DNA of 64,000 bases from Flavobacterium hydrocarbonoxydans (GTDB taxonomy: Bacteria > Bacteroidota > Bacteroidia > Flavobacteriales > Flavobacteriaceae). This document shows, piece after piece, positions 17,261-27,061 of the stretch. The notes beneath the pieces were generated by a model. That model made no database searches. It saw only the letters and a list, made by a program, of their open reading frames with translations, and was not told where the DNA came from. The stretch covers positions 248,001 through 312,000 of the forward strand of contig NZ_WSTB01000004.1 of the NCBI RefSeq assembly GCF_009789235.1. Reading direction: 5' to 3'. The position numbers were made by a program, and so were the translations under genes. The first letter of the stretch is position 1. Every line of letters begins with the position of its first letter.

Positions 17261-18258
17261 AATTTTCCCTAATTGTCTGCACTTATATGCGTCCTGAATC
17301 GCTATTAAATTTGTTAAAATCTGTTGAGAAACAATCAGCTTACCCTGACCAAATTTTAATAATTGACGGTTCTTCGGATAGAGAGACTGAAAATGTTTTA
17401 AAGAAGTGTAAATTTAGTAATTTAGAATATTTTTTAGTTTCTGATGAAAATCGGGGGCTTACCAAACAGCGTAATTTTGGTATTTCTAAACTAGACAAAA
17501 ATTGTGAAGTGGTTAGTTTTCTAGATGATGACACCATTTTAGAACCAGATTATTTTTCTGAAATAATAAAAACATTTAAAACGAATTATGATGTTTCTGG
17601 TGTGGGAGGTGTTGCTATTAATGAATATAAATGGAAGCCCCAAGATCCAAAATTAGTATATAATAGTAAAAAATATTACTTGTTTGAAAACTATGTTTAT
17701 AAAGAAGGCTTGAGAAATGTAGTTAGAAACTATTTGGGATTAGCTTCAGATGTAGCGCCTGGAAGAATGCCTGATTTCTCTCATGGAAGAACCTGTGGAT
17801 TTCCAATTACCGGAAAAACATACGAGGTAGATTTACTAATTGGGATGTCAATGGCATTTAGAAAAAATATTTTTGAAAAGATTCAATTTTCTAAATTTTT
17901 CGAAGGCTATGGCTTGTATGAAGATGCCGATTTTAGTTTAAGAGCTTTAAATTTCGGAAAAAATGTCATCAATACTAATGCTCAACTTTCTCATTTCCAT
18001 GCTCAAGGGGGCAGGCCAAATCAATACAAATATGGAAAGATGGTCGTACGTAATGGTTGGTATGTTTGGCGTGTTAAAAACCCTAAGCCAAATTTAAAAT
18101 CAGCCATAAAGTGGCATCTGATTACTTTTGTGCTAGCATTGATAAGGTTGAGTAATGTGCTTACAGAGCCTAATAAAACGGGTGTTTTTAAAGAGTTTTT
18201 AGGAAGAACAGCAGGTTGGTGGAGGTTATTGTTTAATAAGCCAACGGTAATTCAGTAA
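17257..18258 (+). CDS. GT2 family glycosyltransferase
   Basis: A 333-residue GT2 enzyme beginning FSLIVCTYMRPESLLNLLKS, with the metal-binding SFLDDDTILEPDYF around residue 90. Towards the C-terminus YEDADFSLRALNFG and SHFHAQGG are the usual late acidic and His elements. Nothing suggests multiple membrane spans apart from a weak hydrophobic helix near residue 290. It probably works as an inverting transferase for one linkage of the repeat unit. A 26-base gap follows before the acetyltransferase, the first small spacer after several overlapping genes. Confidence 0.9.
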   Translation: MKFSLIVCTYMRPESLLNLLKSVEKQSAYPDQILIIDGSSDRETENVLKKCKFSNLEYFLVSDENRGLTKQRNFGISKLDKNCEVVSFLDDDTILEPDYFSEIIKTFKTNYDVSGVGGVAINEYKWKPQDPKLVYNSKKYYLFENYVYKEGLRNVVRNYLGLASDVAPGRMPDFSHGRTCGFPITGKTYEVDLLIGMSMAFRKNIFEKIQFSKFFEGYGLYEDADFSLRALNFGKNVINTNAQLSHFHAQGGRPNQYKYGKMVVRNGWYVWRVKNPKPNLKSAIKWHLITFVLALIRLSNVLTEPNKTGVFKEFLGRTAGWWRLLFNKPTVIQ

Positions 18259-18284
18259 AAAATATTTTATCATAATTAAGATAT

Positions 18285-18839
18285 ATGTCATTATTCAAAC
18301 TTATAGTGTCGGATTATAAAAAGCATAAAAAATACGGTAGTAATTTTTTTGTAATTTTATTTTTTACGCAGGGATTCTGGGCTACTTTTCAATACAGGAT
18401 TGCTAATTTTGTATATATAAACATCAAATTGCCAATTTTAAGACATATAATTTTGTTTGTTTTATTACTTTGGAAAAAGACTATTGAAATTTGTACAGGT
18501 ATTTCTATAGCAGCATCTGTAAAAATTGGGCATTCATTTTATATTGGACACTTCGGAGGAATTATTATAAATTCAAATGTAGAAATTGGAGATAATTGTA
18601 ATATTTCACAAGGAGTAACGATTGGAATCTCTGGAATTGATGACAAAAGAGGAACACCTGTGTTGGGAAATAATGTTTATATTGGTGCTAATGCTGTTAT
18701 TGCAGGCAAGATATCTATTGGGAACAATGTTCTGGTAGGAGCATGTTCGATGGTAAAAAGCTCTTTTTTAGATAATTCTGTCGTTTTAGGAGTGCCTGCG
18801 ATATTGATTTCTGAAAAAGGATCTAAAGGATATATTTGA
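18285..18839 (+). CDS. hexapeptide-repeat O-acetyltransferase (serine acetyltransferase-like)
   Basis: The 184-residue protein has an N-terminal helical region (~60 residues, one hydrophobic helix LRHIILFVLLLW) and then a left-handed beta-helix of hexapeptide repeats: ISIAASVKIG, GHFGGIIINSNVEIGDNCNI and IGANAVIAGKISIGNNVLVG. The GH in IGHSFYIGHFGG matches the catalytic His of the CysE-type group. In polysaccharide loci such proteins use acetyl-CoA to acetylate a sugar, rather than making O-acetylserine. It ends in a one-base TGATG overlap with the next GT4 gene. Confidence 0.85.
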   Translation: MSLFKLIVSDYKKHKKYGSNFFVILFFTQGFWATFQYRIANFVYINIKLPILRHIILFVLLLWKKTIEICTGISIAASVKIGHSFYIGHFGGIIINSNVEIGDNCNISQGVTIGISGIDDKRGTPVLGNNVYIGANAVIAGKISIGNNVLVGACSMVKSSFLDNSVVLGVPAILISEKGSKGYI

Positions 18840-19957
18840 TGAAATTATTAATTGTTTCTACTGCACCATTAATTTACAAGGATAATTCTTGTTACGCTTA
18901 CAGTCCTTATGTAAATGAATTAATTCTCTTAGAAAAATTTAGCAAGAAGATTTTTTTTTGTTGTCCGGTATGGGATAAGGATAAAAAACTTCTAATTTCT
19001 AAAATTCCTTTTGATATAGATAAACATTTTAAGTTAATAGATTCAAATATATCCTCTTTTCCAAATTTTGTAAAAGCGATATTTTGTAGTATTTACAATT
19101 TTTTTATTTTGTTTAAAGCAATGGAAACTGCTGATCACATTCATTTGCGATGTCCAGGAAATATTGGTTTGATGGGTTGCCTTGTTCAAATTTTTTTTCC
19201 AAAAAAAATAAAGAGTGCTAAATATGCTGGAAATTGGGACCCAAAGAGTAAGCAGCCCTGGACTTACAAGTTGCAGAAGTATATTTTGAGCAACACTTTT
19301 TTGACCCGGAATATGCAAGTTTTGGTTTATGGAGAATGGGAAAATCAATCCAGAAATATAAAATCGTTTTTTACTGCAACTTATTCTGACTCTGAAAGAA
19401 AAGAAATTCAAAAAGAAAATTTTCAAAGTAAAATAAGATTTCTATTTGTTGGAAGTTTGGTTTCAGGTAAAAATCCTTTGTATGCTATTCAATTAATTGA
19501 AGAATTGATAAAAAATGACAAAAAGGTAATATTAAATATTTATGGAGAGGGAAATCAAAAAAATATTTTAGAAAATTATATTGATAAGAATCAGTTAGGA
19601 AATCACATTTTTTTACTCGGAAATCAAGATAAGGAAACAATAAAAAAAGATTATCAGGAAAGTCATTTTGTGATTTTACCCTCACAAAGTGAAGGCTGGC
19701 CAAAAGCCATAGCCGAAGGTATGTTTTGGGGATGTGTTCCTATTGTTACAGGTGTTTCGTGTATTCCATTTATGTTAGATTATGGTAAGCGGGGTGTTTT
19801 ATTAGCGATAGATTTGAAAAAAGATATAGTTCAGGTGGAGAAATTAATACTACATGAAAATGTTTTTTTTGAAAAAAGTAAATTGGCACAGCAGTGGTCG
19901 CAAAAATACACGACCGATTTTTTTGAATCTGAAATAAAAATGATTTTGACAAAATGA
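18839..19957 (+). CDS. GT4 family glycosyltransferase
   Basis: The 372-residue GT-B protein has a donor-domain start IRFLFVGSLVSGKNPLYAIQ and the E-x7-E region SQSEGWPKAIAEGMFWG, both standard for GT4. I choose the ATG at 18839, which forms TGATG with the upstream stop, over an in-frame TTG one codon earlier. The N-terminal half is divergent (YAYSPYVNELILLEKFSKK) and probably binds the lipid-linked acceptor. It is a retaining transferase with an unknown sugar donor. It overlaps the next GT4 gene by four bases. Confidence 0.87.
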   Translation: MKLLIVSTAPLIYKDNSCYAYSPYVNELILLEKFSKKIFFCCPVWDKDKKLLISKIPFDIDKHFKLIDSNISSFPNFVKAIFCSIYNFFILFKAMETADHIHLRCPGNIGLMGCLVQIFFPKKIKSAKYAGNWDPKSKQPWTYKLQKYILSNTFLTRNMQVLVYGEWENQSRNIKSFFTATYSDSERKEIQKENFQSKIRFLFVGSLVSGKNPLYAIQLIEELIKNDKKVILNIYGEGNQKNILENYIDKNQLGNHIFLLGNQDKETIKKDYQESHFVILPSQSEGWPKAIAEGMFWGCVPIVTGVSCIPFMLDYGKRGVLLAIDLKKDIVQVEKLILHENVFFEKSKLAQQWSQKYTTDFFESEIKMILTK

Positions 19958-21039
19958 GAATATTACAAATCATTGATAGTTTAGAAGCTGGTGGAGCTGA
20001 AAGAATGGCTGTTAATTATGCTAATGCTTTATCTAAAAAAATAAATTTTTCAGGACTCATTGCAACTCGAAATGAAGGGGTTTTATTGGATCAGGTAGTA
20101 AGTGAGGTTTCGTATTTGTTTTTAAAAAAAAGAAAAACAATCGATTTTAAAGCTATAATTCGATTAAGAAAATACATAAAAGAAAATAAAGTTGATGTTA
20201 TTCAAGCACATAGTTCTTCGTTTTTTATTGCTGTTTTAGTTAAATTTACGCTGCCAAAAGTCAAAATTATTTGGCATGATCATTATGGTATTTCTCAGAA
20301 TTTAGTAGCAAGAAAAAGTTTAAGCCTAAAATTAAGCTCTCTTTTTTTTAATGGAAATATTGCAGTAAATCAATCACTCAAAAATTGGGCACAAAATTAT
20401 CTTTTATGTCCAAATTCAATTTACTTGCCTAATTTTATAGAACATTCAATTCAGGCAAAGCCAAAAGTAATTTTAAACGGAATTGATGGGAAAAGAATTA
20501 TTTGTGTTGCGAATTTACGTAAACAAAAAAATCACAACCTGCTTTTAAAAGTAGCAGATAAATTACGAACAAATTACCCTGATTGGACTTTTCATTTATT
20601 CGGAAAAGATTTCAATGACGAATATTCTGTCAAAATTAAATCGGATATTCAAACGCTGAAATTAGAAAAAAATGTTTTTTTTTATGGAACATCTATAGCT
20701 GTATCATCAGCATTGGATCAATCAGATATTGCTGTTTTAACATCTGAATCAGAAGGCTTACCTTTAGTCGTTTTAGAATATGGTTTACATCGGCTGGCAG
20801 TTGTCGCAACAAATGTCGGCGAAATTTCAAATGTAATCATTTCAGGACAAGAAGGAATCATTGTAGCATCAAATGATGTAGATGGGTTTACTTTGGCAGT
20901 TGAAAAACTAATTGGTGATGAAATTTTAAGAAAAAGTCTTGCGGTACGATTACACACAAAAGTAGAACTGCAATTTACGGATCACGCTATTCTTGAAGAG
21001 TATTTTTTTTGGCTCAATTCGTTTAACAAAACTCTTTAA
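19954..21039 (+). CDS. GT4 family glycosyltransferase
   Basis: The 361-residue protein begins MRILQIIDSLEAGGAERMAV, the classic GT4 N-terminus with the glycine loop and an E-R pair. HDHYGIS sits mid-way, the donor domain starts with RIICVANLRKQKNHNLLL, and LTSESEGLPLVVLEYG carries the E-x7-E pair. It adds one sugar to the growing repeat unit from a nucleotide donor. It is the last recognisable glycosyltransferase before the polymerase and the priming transferase. Sugar identity is unknown. Confidence 0.92.
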   Translation: MRILQIIDSLEAGGAERMAVNYANALSKKINFSGLIATRNEGVLLDQVVSEVSYLFLKKRKTIDFKAIIRLRKYIKENKVDVIQAHSSSFFIAVLVKFTLPKVKIIWHDHYGISQNLVARKSLSLKLSSLFFNGNIAVNQSLKNWAQNYLLCPNSIYLPNFIEHSIQAKPKVILNGIDGKRIICVANLRKQKNHNLLLKVADKLRTNYPDWTFHLFGKDFNDEYSVKIKSDIQTLKLEKNVFFYGTSIAVSSALDQSDIAVLTSESEGLPLVVLEYGLHRLAVVATNVGEISNVIISGQEGIIVASNDVDGFTLAVEKLIGDEILRKSLAVRLHTKVELQFTDHAILEEYFFWLNSFNKTL

Positions 21040-21061
21040 TTGAAAATTGATATTAAATAAA

Positions 21062-22420
21062 ATGGATAAAAAAACCGTTTCATATATTTTCGTTATTGCG
21101 ATTCATTTAGGAATTGCATTAGCGGTTTTTGTACTGCCATTTTTATCAAAACTATATGCTTTTTTAATCCCAATTGTGGGTGGCTTTTTAGTTTACAGAA
21201 CCAAAAATAGAAATAATGAAGTAATTTTAGTTTCGGCGTATTTAGTTGGAGCTGAGGTTTTTTTACGGATGACAGGTGGTAATTTAAACAATGAATATAT
21301 AAAACTTTGTGTCATAGTATTTATGTTAATCGGAATGACATACAGCGGGTTTTCTGCGAAAGCAATAGTTTTTTTTCTTTTTTTACTCTTACTTATTCCA
21401 AGTGTTTTAATTACTACAGCAACAGATGATTATAGTACAAATGTTAAAAAAGTTTTAGTTTTTAATCTTTCAGGTCCTCTTTGTTTAGCAATATGTGCAA
21501 TCTATACTTTTCAGCGGAAAATAACATTTTTAGAATTACAGTATATATTGATGGCAATAGGATTTCCTATACTTACTACGACCATTTATTTATTTTTATA
21601 TAATCCAAGTGTACGGGATGTAGTAACAGGAACGCAATCAAATTTTGAAACCTCCGGGGGATTTGGACCTAATCAGGTTTCAACGATTTTAGGTTTGGGT
21701 ATGTTTGTTTTTTTTACACAATTTATTCTTTATTCTAAAACAAAAATACTCATGATAATTAACGGCTTAATTGTTTTATTCGTTAGTTATAGGGCAATTG
21801 TAACTTTTTCCAGAGGAGGAGTTATTACAGGTGTAGGCATGATAATACTTTTGCTGATTGTTTTATATTTTTATTCGAGTGTTAAAATTAGGGGGAAATT
21901 TTTTGTTGTTTTTTTACTTACAGGTTTAATGGGACTGGCAATTTGGACTTATACTTCAATGCAGACTTCTGGATTGATTGAAAAAAGATATGCCAATCAG
22001 GATGCGGCAGGAAGGACGAAAAAAGATCGTTTAGGGGGCAGAGAAGCTATTATGGATATTGAACTTAAAACTTTTTTTGAAAACCCGGTTTTAGGAATTG
22101 GAGCCGGAATGGGAAAACAGGTCAGAAAAGATAATTTTGGGGTTAATGTGGCTTCCCATAACGAAATGACACGTATGTTATCAGAACATGGTCTTTTTGG
22201 TATTTTTGATTTGTTGATTTTATTAATTACTCCTTTACTGTTGTTTTTTAATAACCGTCAGCATTTGTATTTATTTTCATTTTATGTTTTTTGGCTGCTT
22301 ACAATCAATCATGCTGCCATGAGGATTGCTGCACCCGCCTTTGTATATGCACTGGCATTGTTATCTATTGAAAGCAAAAGTTCAGAAACTAAAAAGAAAG
22401 TTAATGTAGCACTTGACTAA
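21062..22420 (+). CDS. Wzy-type O-antigen polymerase/ligase family membrane protein
   Basis: This ~452-residue protein has about ten to twelve trans-membrane segments. The Wzy/WaaL family large periplasmic loop lies between them, with the typical GREAIMDIELKTFFENPVLG followed by IGAGMG and VASHNEMTRMLSEHG. The family polymerises or ligates lipid-linked repeat units in the periplasm. Given the operon it is likely the repeat-unit polymerase. I choose the ATG at 21062 over an in-frame TTG at 21047. Polymerase and ligase cannot be separated from sequence alone. Confidence 0.85.
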   Translation: MDKKTVSYIFVIAIHLGIALAVFVLPFLSKLYAFLIPIVGGFLVYRTKNRNNEVILVSAYLVGAEVFLRMTGGNLNNEYIKLCVIVFMLIGMTYSGFSAKAIVFFLFLLLLIPSVLITTATDDYSTNVKKVLVFNLSGPLCLAICAIYTFQRKITFLELQYILMAIGFPILTTTIYLFLYNPSVRDVVTGTQSNFETSGGFGPNQVSTILGLGMFVFFTQFILYSKTKILMIINGLIVLFVSYRAIVTFSRGGVITGVGMIILLLIVLYFYSSVKIRGKFFVVFLLTGLMGLAIWTYTSMQTSGLIEKRYANQDAAGRTKKDRLGGREAIMDIELKTFFENPVLGIGAGMGKQVRKDNFGVNVASHNEMTRMLSEHGLFGIFDLLILLITPLLLFFNNRQHLYLFSFYVFWLLTINHAAMRIAAPAFVYALALLSIESKSSETKKKVNVALD

Positions 22421-22483
22421 AAAAAGTTTTTTTTCCAATACATTTGTTTCAAATTAAATCCTTCAAAACCAAATTATAAAAAG

Positions 22484-23878
22484 ATGTTTTCAGTAAGTAA
22501 AATGCATTTTGAAATATCTGAGCGAAAAGTTTTGCTGAGAATTTTTGATGCACTTTTTGTTTTGAGTTTCTTGTATTTAATAGGGCAACTTTTAGATTAT
22601 CATTATTTTAATTTCTCGATTACAAATTATTACTGGGGAATTGTACTTGTTTTTTATCTGAATGTTTTTGGCGCCATTTTCGAAATGTATAATTTGCAGG
22701 TCGCAAGTAACCAGTTTCAAATTCTAAAAAGTACTTTATTAACGGCTACAACTACAGTAATCGTTTATTTGCTTACGCCGGTTTTATCACCGGAACTTCC
22801 CAGACAAAGATTGCCTATTTTAATATTTTATTTAACGGTATTTTTTGCGCTTTTGGCATGGCGTTATTTTTATGTATATTTTTTGGCATCACCCAGATTT
22901 TTGCAAAATGTAGTTTTAATATGCGACCAGGATCAGGTTGAGGAATTAGTTCTGGGACTCGAAAATGTAGATCCGCATTATAAAATTGTTGGATTTGTAA
23001 ATTCTGATTCCTCATCTCCTAAAGATTCTGATTTCTATTATATTAAAGAAATTAAAAAACAAAATTTGGAAGCTTTTGTGGCAACTCATAGCGTCTCCGA
23101 AATTGTAATTGCTTCTCAGAAAACAGATGGTATTACACCGGATTTATACCAGCAATTGCTTCATTTATTAGAGTCGGGGAATATTATTCGGGAGTACACT
23201 CAAGTTTATGAAAGTAAAACACAAAGAATTCCGGTTCAGTATATTGCCAGAGATTTTTATCGGTTTTTTCCATTCAGCCGAAGCAATAACAATAAATTGT
23301 ATTTGTTGGTAGTTCGCTTTTTTGAATTTGTATTTTCGTTACTTGGATTAATTCTCTGTGCATTTTTTATTCCACTAATTGTAATTGGAAATTTTATCGG
23401 CAATAAAGGAAGTTTATTCTACAGCCAGGAGCGCGTAGGTAAGAATGGAGCTGTTTTTGAAATTTATAAATTCAGAACCATGGTTAAAAATTCAGAATCA
23501 GATGGGGTTGTTTTTGCAACATCCAACGATAAGAGAATTACACCTTTCGGAAAGTTTATGCGTAAAACCAGAATCGACGAATTGCCTCAGTTTATTAATG
23601 TTTTAAAAGGGGATATGGCGGTAATTGGTCCAAGACCTGAACGCCCTTTTTTTGTTAATGAAATAGCTCAGATTATGCCTTTTTATGAAACAAGGCATGT
23701 CGTTAAGCCAGGACTTACAGGCTGGGCTCAGGTTAATTATTCCTATGGAGAATCAATTGATGAGAGTTTGATAAAACTGCAATATGATCTGTATTATATC
23801 AAACATCGCAGTGTTTTTCTCGATTTAAGTATCACTTTCAAAACGATTACGACAGTTTTGTTTTATCGCGGACAGTAA
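22484..23878 (+). CDS. polyprenyl-phosphate sugar-1-phosphate transferase (WbaP/WcaJ type)
   Basis: The 464-residue protein has four N-terminal trans-membrane helices, a central Rossmann-like region (VVLICDQDQVEELVLGLENV) and a fifth hydrophobic helix near 280. The bacterial sugar-transferase domain follows: FYSQERVGKNGAVFEIYKFR, TRIDELPQFINVLKGDMAVI, GPRPERP and KPGLTGWAQVNY. It starts repeat-unit assembly by moving a hexose-1-phosphate from UDP-sugar to undecaprenyl phosphate. It is the last gene of the polysaccharide cluster and ends two bases before the convergent DUF4105 gene. Which hexose is used (Glc, Gal or an amino-sugar) is not shown. Confidence 0.93.
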   Translation: MFSVSKMHFEISERKVLLRIFDALFVLSFLYLIGQLLDYHYFNFSITNYYWGIVLVFYLNVFGAIFEMYNLQVASNQFQILKSTLLTATTTVIVYLLTPVLSPELPRQRLPILIFYLTVFFALLAWRYFYVYFLASPRFLQNVVLICDQDQVEELVLGLENVDPHYKIVGFVNSDSSSPKDSDFYYIKEIKKQNLEAFVATHSVSEIVIASQKTDGITPDLYQQLLHLLESGNIIREYTQVYESKTQRIPVQYIARDFYRFFPFSRSNNNKLYLLVVRFFEFVFSLLGLILCAFFIPLIVIGNFIGNKGSLFYSQERVGKNGAVFEIYKFRTMVKNSESDGVVFATSNDKRITPFGKFMRKTRIDELPQFINVLKGDMAVIGPRPERPFFVNEIAQIMPFYETRHVVKPGLTGWAQVNYSYGESIDESLIKLQYDLYYIKHRSVFLDLSITFKTITTVLFYRGQ

Positions 23879-23880
23879 TC

Positions 23881-25020
23881 TTAAATAATAATCGGAATTG
23901 GTTTTTTATTTCGAAGCGCTACCCGTAACAAAACGATTCCACTGGTGATAATCAAGGGTAAGACAATAAAAAAGTGTGCTTTATTAATCATAAACAAGAA
24001 GTACACAACCAAGAAAAGCAAATGTAAAACTGCAAATCTATACGTCCATTTTTTATTTTTTAAAATAGACAAAACAATCAGAACCAATAAAAGCGGACTA
24101 AACAAAAGCATATTATAATTCATCGCCAGTTCGTGGTGAAGCGAATAAAATCCCATTACAATAAAAAAGATTCCTATTAAAGATAAAATCAAAAGATAGA
24201 TTTTGTCAACAGCTCTGTTTTTCATTAAAAGAATAAAAACCAACAAAGCAATATAGCTGTAAATGTTATTCCACCAGGAAGAAGGATTTTCTTTTTCGAA
24301 ACTTATATAAGTTTTAGTTTTGCCCACCAGAGGCTGCTTTTGAAAAGTGGTTTTTTCTAAACTGTTTTTTAACTCAAATGGCAAAAATATCTTGGTTCCT
24401 AATTGATCTACTTTAGTTCCGAAAATGATGCTGGTTCCTAATTTCTCATAAAAATGCCCATCAAAATAAGGGAATAAAATACTTCTGTAAGTTATATCGG
24501 TATCACCTTTTTTTACAATTACATTTCCATTTAATGTTTTATTGATGACATCAACCACCATCGAAGTACAGTTTTTATCAATAAATTTATAGGTGTAAAA
24601 TCGATCTTCTGAAAACAAGGTTGCATTTAAATTGTCGAATAATTTTTGTTTTAAATCCTGTGAGATAAGTAATTCCTGCTCAAAAACACTTCTTTTCTCA
24701 TATTTATAATCTTCAATAAAATCTGAGAAAGCGCGTGCACTTACAAAATATTGTAAATCTCCTTTGGCAAACTTGGCCACAAAATTCGGAGTTCTAAAAT
24801 CGAAATTCCCATAATTGTAAACTACATCAATATTATTTATTGAATCTGAAACACGAATGGCAGTATGACCAAAAAAAGAATAAGATTCATTACCCAATCC
24901 GCAGGTAATTACGCTAATTTTGGAGTCTTTTGATAAGGTTAAATTTTGGCTAAAACCAATATTAAAACTTAGTAATAATAGAAAACTAAAAAGTGTTTTT
25001 TGTAATATGACTTTTTTCAT
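23881..25020 (-). CDS. DUF4105 (Lnb N-terminal periplasmic-type) membrane protein
   Basis: The 379-residue protein has a signal peptide (FSFLLLLSFNIGFSQ) and a DUF4105-type domain containing FFGHTAIRVSD and DKNCTSMVVDVI. The paired His and Cys positions suggest a peptidase-like site, but activity is unproven. Four or five trans-membrane helices follow from about residue 255. The family is common in Bacteroidota as an unannotated envelope protein. The start is the ATG before the signal peptide. It is convergent with the polysaccharide operon and lies 37 bases downstream of the PorV-like gene, with which it may be co-transcribed. Confidence 0.8.
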   Translation of the reverse strand: MKKVILQKTLFSFLLLLSFNIGFSQNLTLSKDSKISVITCGLGNESYSFFGHTAIRVSDSINNIDVVYNYGNFDFRTPNFVAKFAKGDLQYFVSARAFSDFIEDYKYEKRSVFEQELLISQDLKQKLFDNLNATLFSEDRFYTYKFIDKNCTSMVVDVINKTLNGNVIVKKGDTDITYRSILFPYFDGHFYEKLGTSIIFGTKVDQLGTKIFLPFELKNSLEKTTFQKQPLVGKTKTYISFEKENPSSWWNNIYSYIALLVFILLMKNRAVDKIYLLILSLIGIFFIVMGFYSLHHELAMNYNMLLFSPLLLVLIVLSILKNKKWTYRFAVLHLLFLVVYFLFMINKAHFFIVLPLIITSGIVLLRVALRNKKPIPIII

Positions 25021-25057
25021 GATTTAAAATTTTAAGAAGTTCAATGGTTTTATTTTT

Positions 25058-26125
25058 TTATCTAAAGATACCTAAATCTACTTTCAGCGAAAAAATATTC
25101 GAGTACAAAGCCGTACTTTGGTTACCCAAATCGGTTAAAGCATAATCAACCTGAATGCCTTTATATTTGAATCCAAGTCCAATATTGGGTTGAAAATTTA
25201 GTTTTTCGGTATTGTCTAATTGTGTTACATTCTGAAAATTTCCTGCTCCGGCTCTTACAAACACAAGATCAGTATAACCAAATTCGAAACCAACTGCCGG
25301 ATCGATACTTACCATTTTTGATGAAATAATATCGTTTGTCTGTTCAAAACGCATATTCAAATTTGATGCGACTAACAGGCTGTAATCATTATGAAAATCA
25401 AATTTTCTGGAAACACCTAATTGAGCTTTTGGTAGAGTAATTTCGGTACTTTCCGGTAATTCCTGATTTTCTCCCGGAATGGCATCTGATATTTTCTTGT
25501 ATTCTTCTTCGTCAATATTCCAGATGTTATAAGTCGTGGTAATGTCGCGAAGCATCAAACCGAATTTCCAGTCGTTTTTTTCGAATTGCAATCCAAAATC
25601 AAAACCAAAACCCCAGGAATTAGCAAATTTCCCAATAATTCGTCTGATAATTTTGGCATTCACACCGTATTGAAAACCTTCTACAGGCAGTTTTCTGGCA
25701 TAAGAAAATGTAAAACCATAATCAGCAGTAGAGAACAAACTTATTCGGTTATAATCAATATTACCCTGATTGTCGATCAATTCTGTGGTATCCATGATAT
25801 CATCAACTCCAAAACGAATCATCGAAATCCCCCAGGCACTTCGGTCATCAATTGGAATAGCGTATCCAATGTAGTCGTACTGCGCGATGTTTGCAAAATA
25901 ATTGGCATGCATCAACGAAATCTGATGATCTTCGAGATTTACTAAACCAGCCGGATTCCAATATCCTGAATTAACATCGTTGGTCGAAGCCACAACAGTA
26001 CTCGACATTCCTAAAGCTGCAGCATCTACACCAATATTCATAAACTCATTCGAATATTTCCGAACAGCCTGACTGTATAGTGCAGTGGAACAACAAATTA
26101 ATAAAAAGACAAAATGTTTCTTCAA
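25058..26125 (-). CDS. PorV/PorQ family outer-membrane beta-barrel protein
   Basis: The 355-residue protein has a signal peptide ending near YSQAVRK and a FadL-like barrel of alternating strands. The conserved opening GVDAAALGMSSTVVA, and then SGYWNPAGLVNLEDHQISLM, is characteristic of the PorV/PorQ group linked to the type IX secretion system. Some flavobacterial members are named PorV2. PorV proper shuttles type IX cargo to the attachment complex. Whether this paralogue does so is unknown. No other por/gld genes lie in the window. The ~190-base region upstream probably holds its promoter. Confidence 0.82.
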   Translation of the reverse strand: MKKHFVFLLICCSTALYSQAVRKYSNEFMNIGVDAAALGMSSTVVASTNDVNSGYWNPAGLVNLEDHQISLMHANYFANIAQYDYIGYAIPIDDRSAWGISMIRFGVDDIMDTTELIDNQGNIDYNRISLFSTADYGFTFSYARKLPVEGFQYGVNAKIIRRIIGKFANSWGFGFDFGLQFEKNDWKFGLMLRDITTTYNIWNIDEEEYKKISDAIPGENQELPESTEITLPKAQLGVSRKFDFHNDYSLLVASNLNMRFEQTNDIISSKMVSIDPAVGFEFGYTDLVFVRAGAGNFQNVTQLDNTEKLNFQPNIGLGFKYKGIQVDYALTDLGNQSTALYSNIFSLKVDLGIFR

Positions 26126-26315
26126 CGGATATTTTTTTGCAAACCGGAGCCTGTTTAATTTTTATCAAAAATATAATATTTTACTCAGCTTATTTCTTCC
26201 TTTTGATAAATATTACCAAACCGAAAGATTCAAATAAAATTCTATTCTAAAAACGCATACAAGATTGACTTATTATACTAAATTTGTTGCTTAAGACTAA
26301 GCAAATCTATAAATC

Positions 26316-27038
26316 ATGAATATTAAAAAACACATTCCAAACGTAATTACCTTAATCAATCTTTTTTGCGGCTGTATTGCCGTTGTTTTTGTAAGTAAGA
26401 ACCAATTTGAAATGGCATTTCTGTTTGTTTGTTTAGGTATATTTTTTGATTTTTTTGATGGTTTTTTTGCCCGTTTGTTCAATGTTGCTGGCCCATTGGG
26501 ATTGCAATTGGATTCTTTGGCAGATATGGTTACAAGTGGTGTAGTTCCGGGTTTTGTAATGTTCAAAATGATGCAGGAAAGCTCGATTTTTATGTATGAA
26601 GGGTACTTTCAGTTTTTTCCTTATTTAGGTTTTATAATTACTTTGGGATCTTGTTTACGATTGGCGAAATTCAATATTGATACCCGTCAAACCGATTCGT
26701 TCATCGGATTGCCAACACCGGCGAATGCACTTTTTATTTTAAGCCTTCCTTTGGTTTTACAAAATTATTCCAGAGAGTCATTGTTAGTACTTGAAATTTT
26801 GACAGAAAAATGGGTTTTATTAGTGATTACACTTTGTAGTGCTTATATTTTGAATGCCGAAATTCCGTTATTTTCTTTAAAAATTAAAAAATTTAGTTTA
26901 AAAGAAAATGCGCTGCAACTAGGGTTTTTATTGACGTCTTTAGTTCTTTTACTCCTACTTCAATATTTGGCAATTCCTCTGATTATTATTTTCTACGTTT
27001 TATTATCTGTTGCGAACAATATGTTTTCTAAAAAGTAG
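26316..27038 (+). CDS. pssA: CDP-diacylglycerol-serine O-phosphatidyltransferase
   Basis: The 240-residue integral membrane enzyme has the complete CDP-alcohol phosphatidyltransferase motif: Asp45, Asp48-Gly49, Ala52-Arg53, Gly62, Asp66 and Asp70. Six or so trans-membrane segments fill the rest. It makes phosphatidylserine, the precursor of phosphatidylethanolamine, the main phospholipid. Length and motif spacing fit the bacterial PssA type II group, although other CDP-alcohol transferases share the motif. The next gene starts 23 bases downstream on the same strand and may be co-transcribed. Confidence 0.88.
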   Translation: MNIKKHIPNVITLINLFCGCIAVVFVSKNQFEMAFLFVCLGIFFDFFDGFFARLFNVAGPLGLQLDSLADMVTSGVVPGFVMFKMMQESSIFMYEGYFQFFPYLGFIITLGSCLRLAKFNIDTRQTDSFIGLPTPANALFILSLPLVLQNYSRESLLVLEILTEKWVLLVITLCSAYILNAEIPLFSLKIKKFSLKENALQLGFLLTSLVLLLLLQYLAIPLIIIFYVLLSVANNMFSKK

Positions 27039-27061
27039 TTTTTTGTCTGAATAAAAAGAAA

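Noticed and set aside
19043..19426. 127-residue ORF on the minus strand
   Set aside because: It is antisense to a GT4 glycosyltransferase with clear motifs and has no recognisable domain.
25586..25945. 119-residue ORF on the plus strand
   Set aside because: It overlaps the PorV-like gene on the opposite strand and shows no protein family feature.
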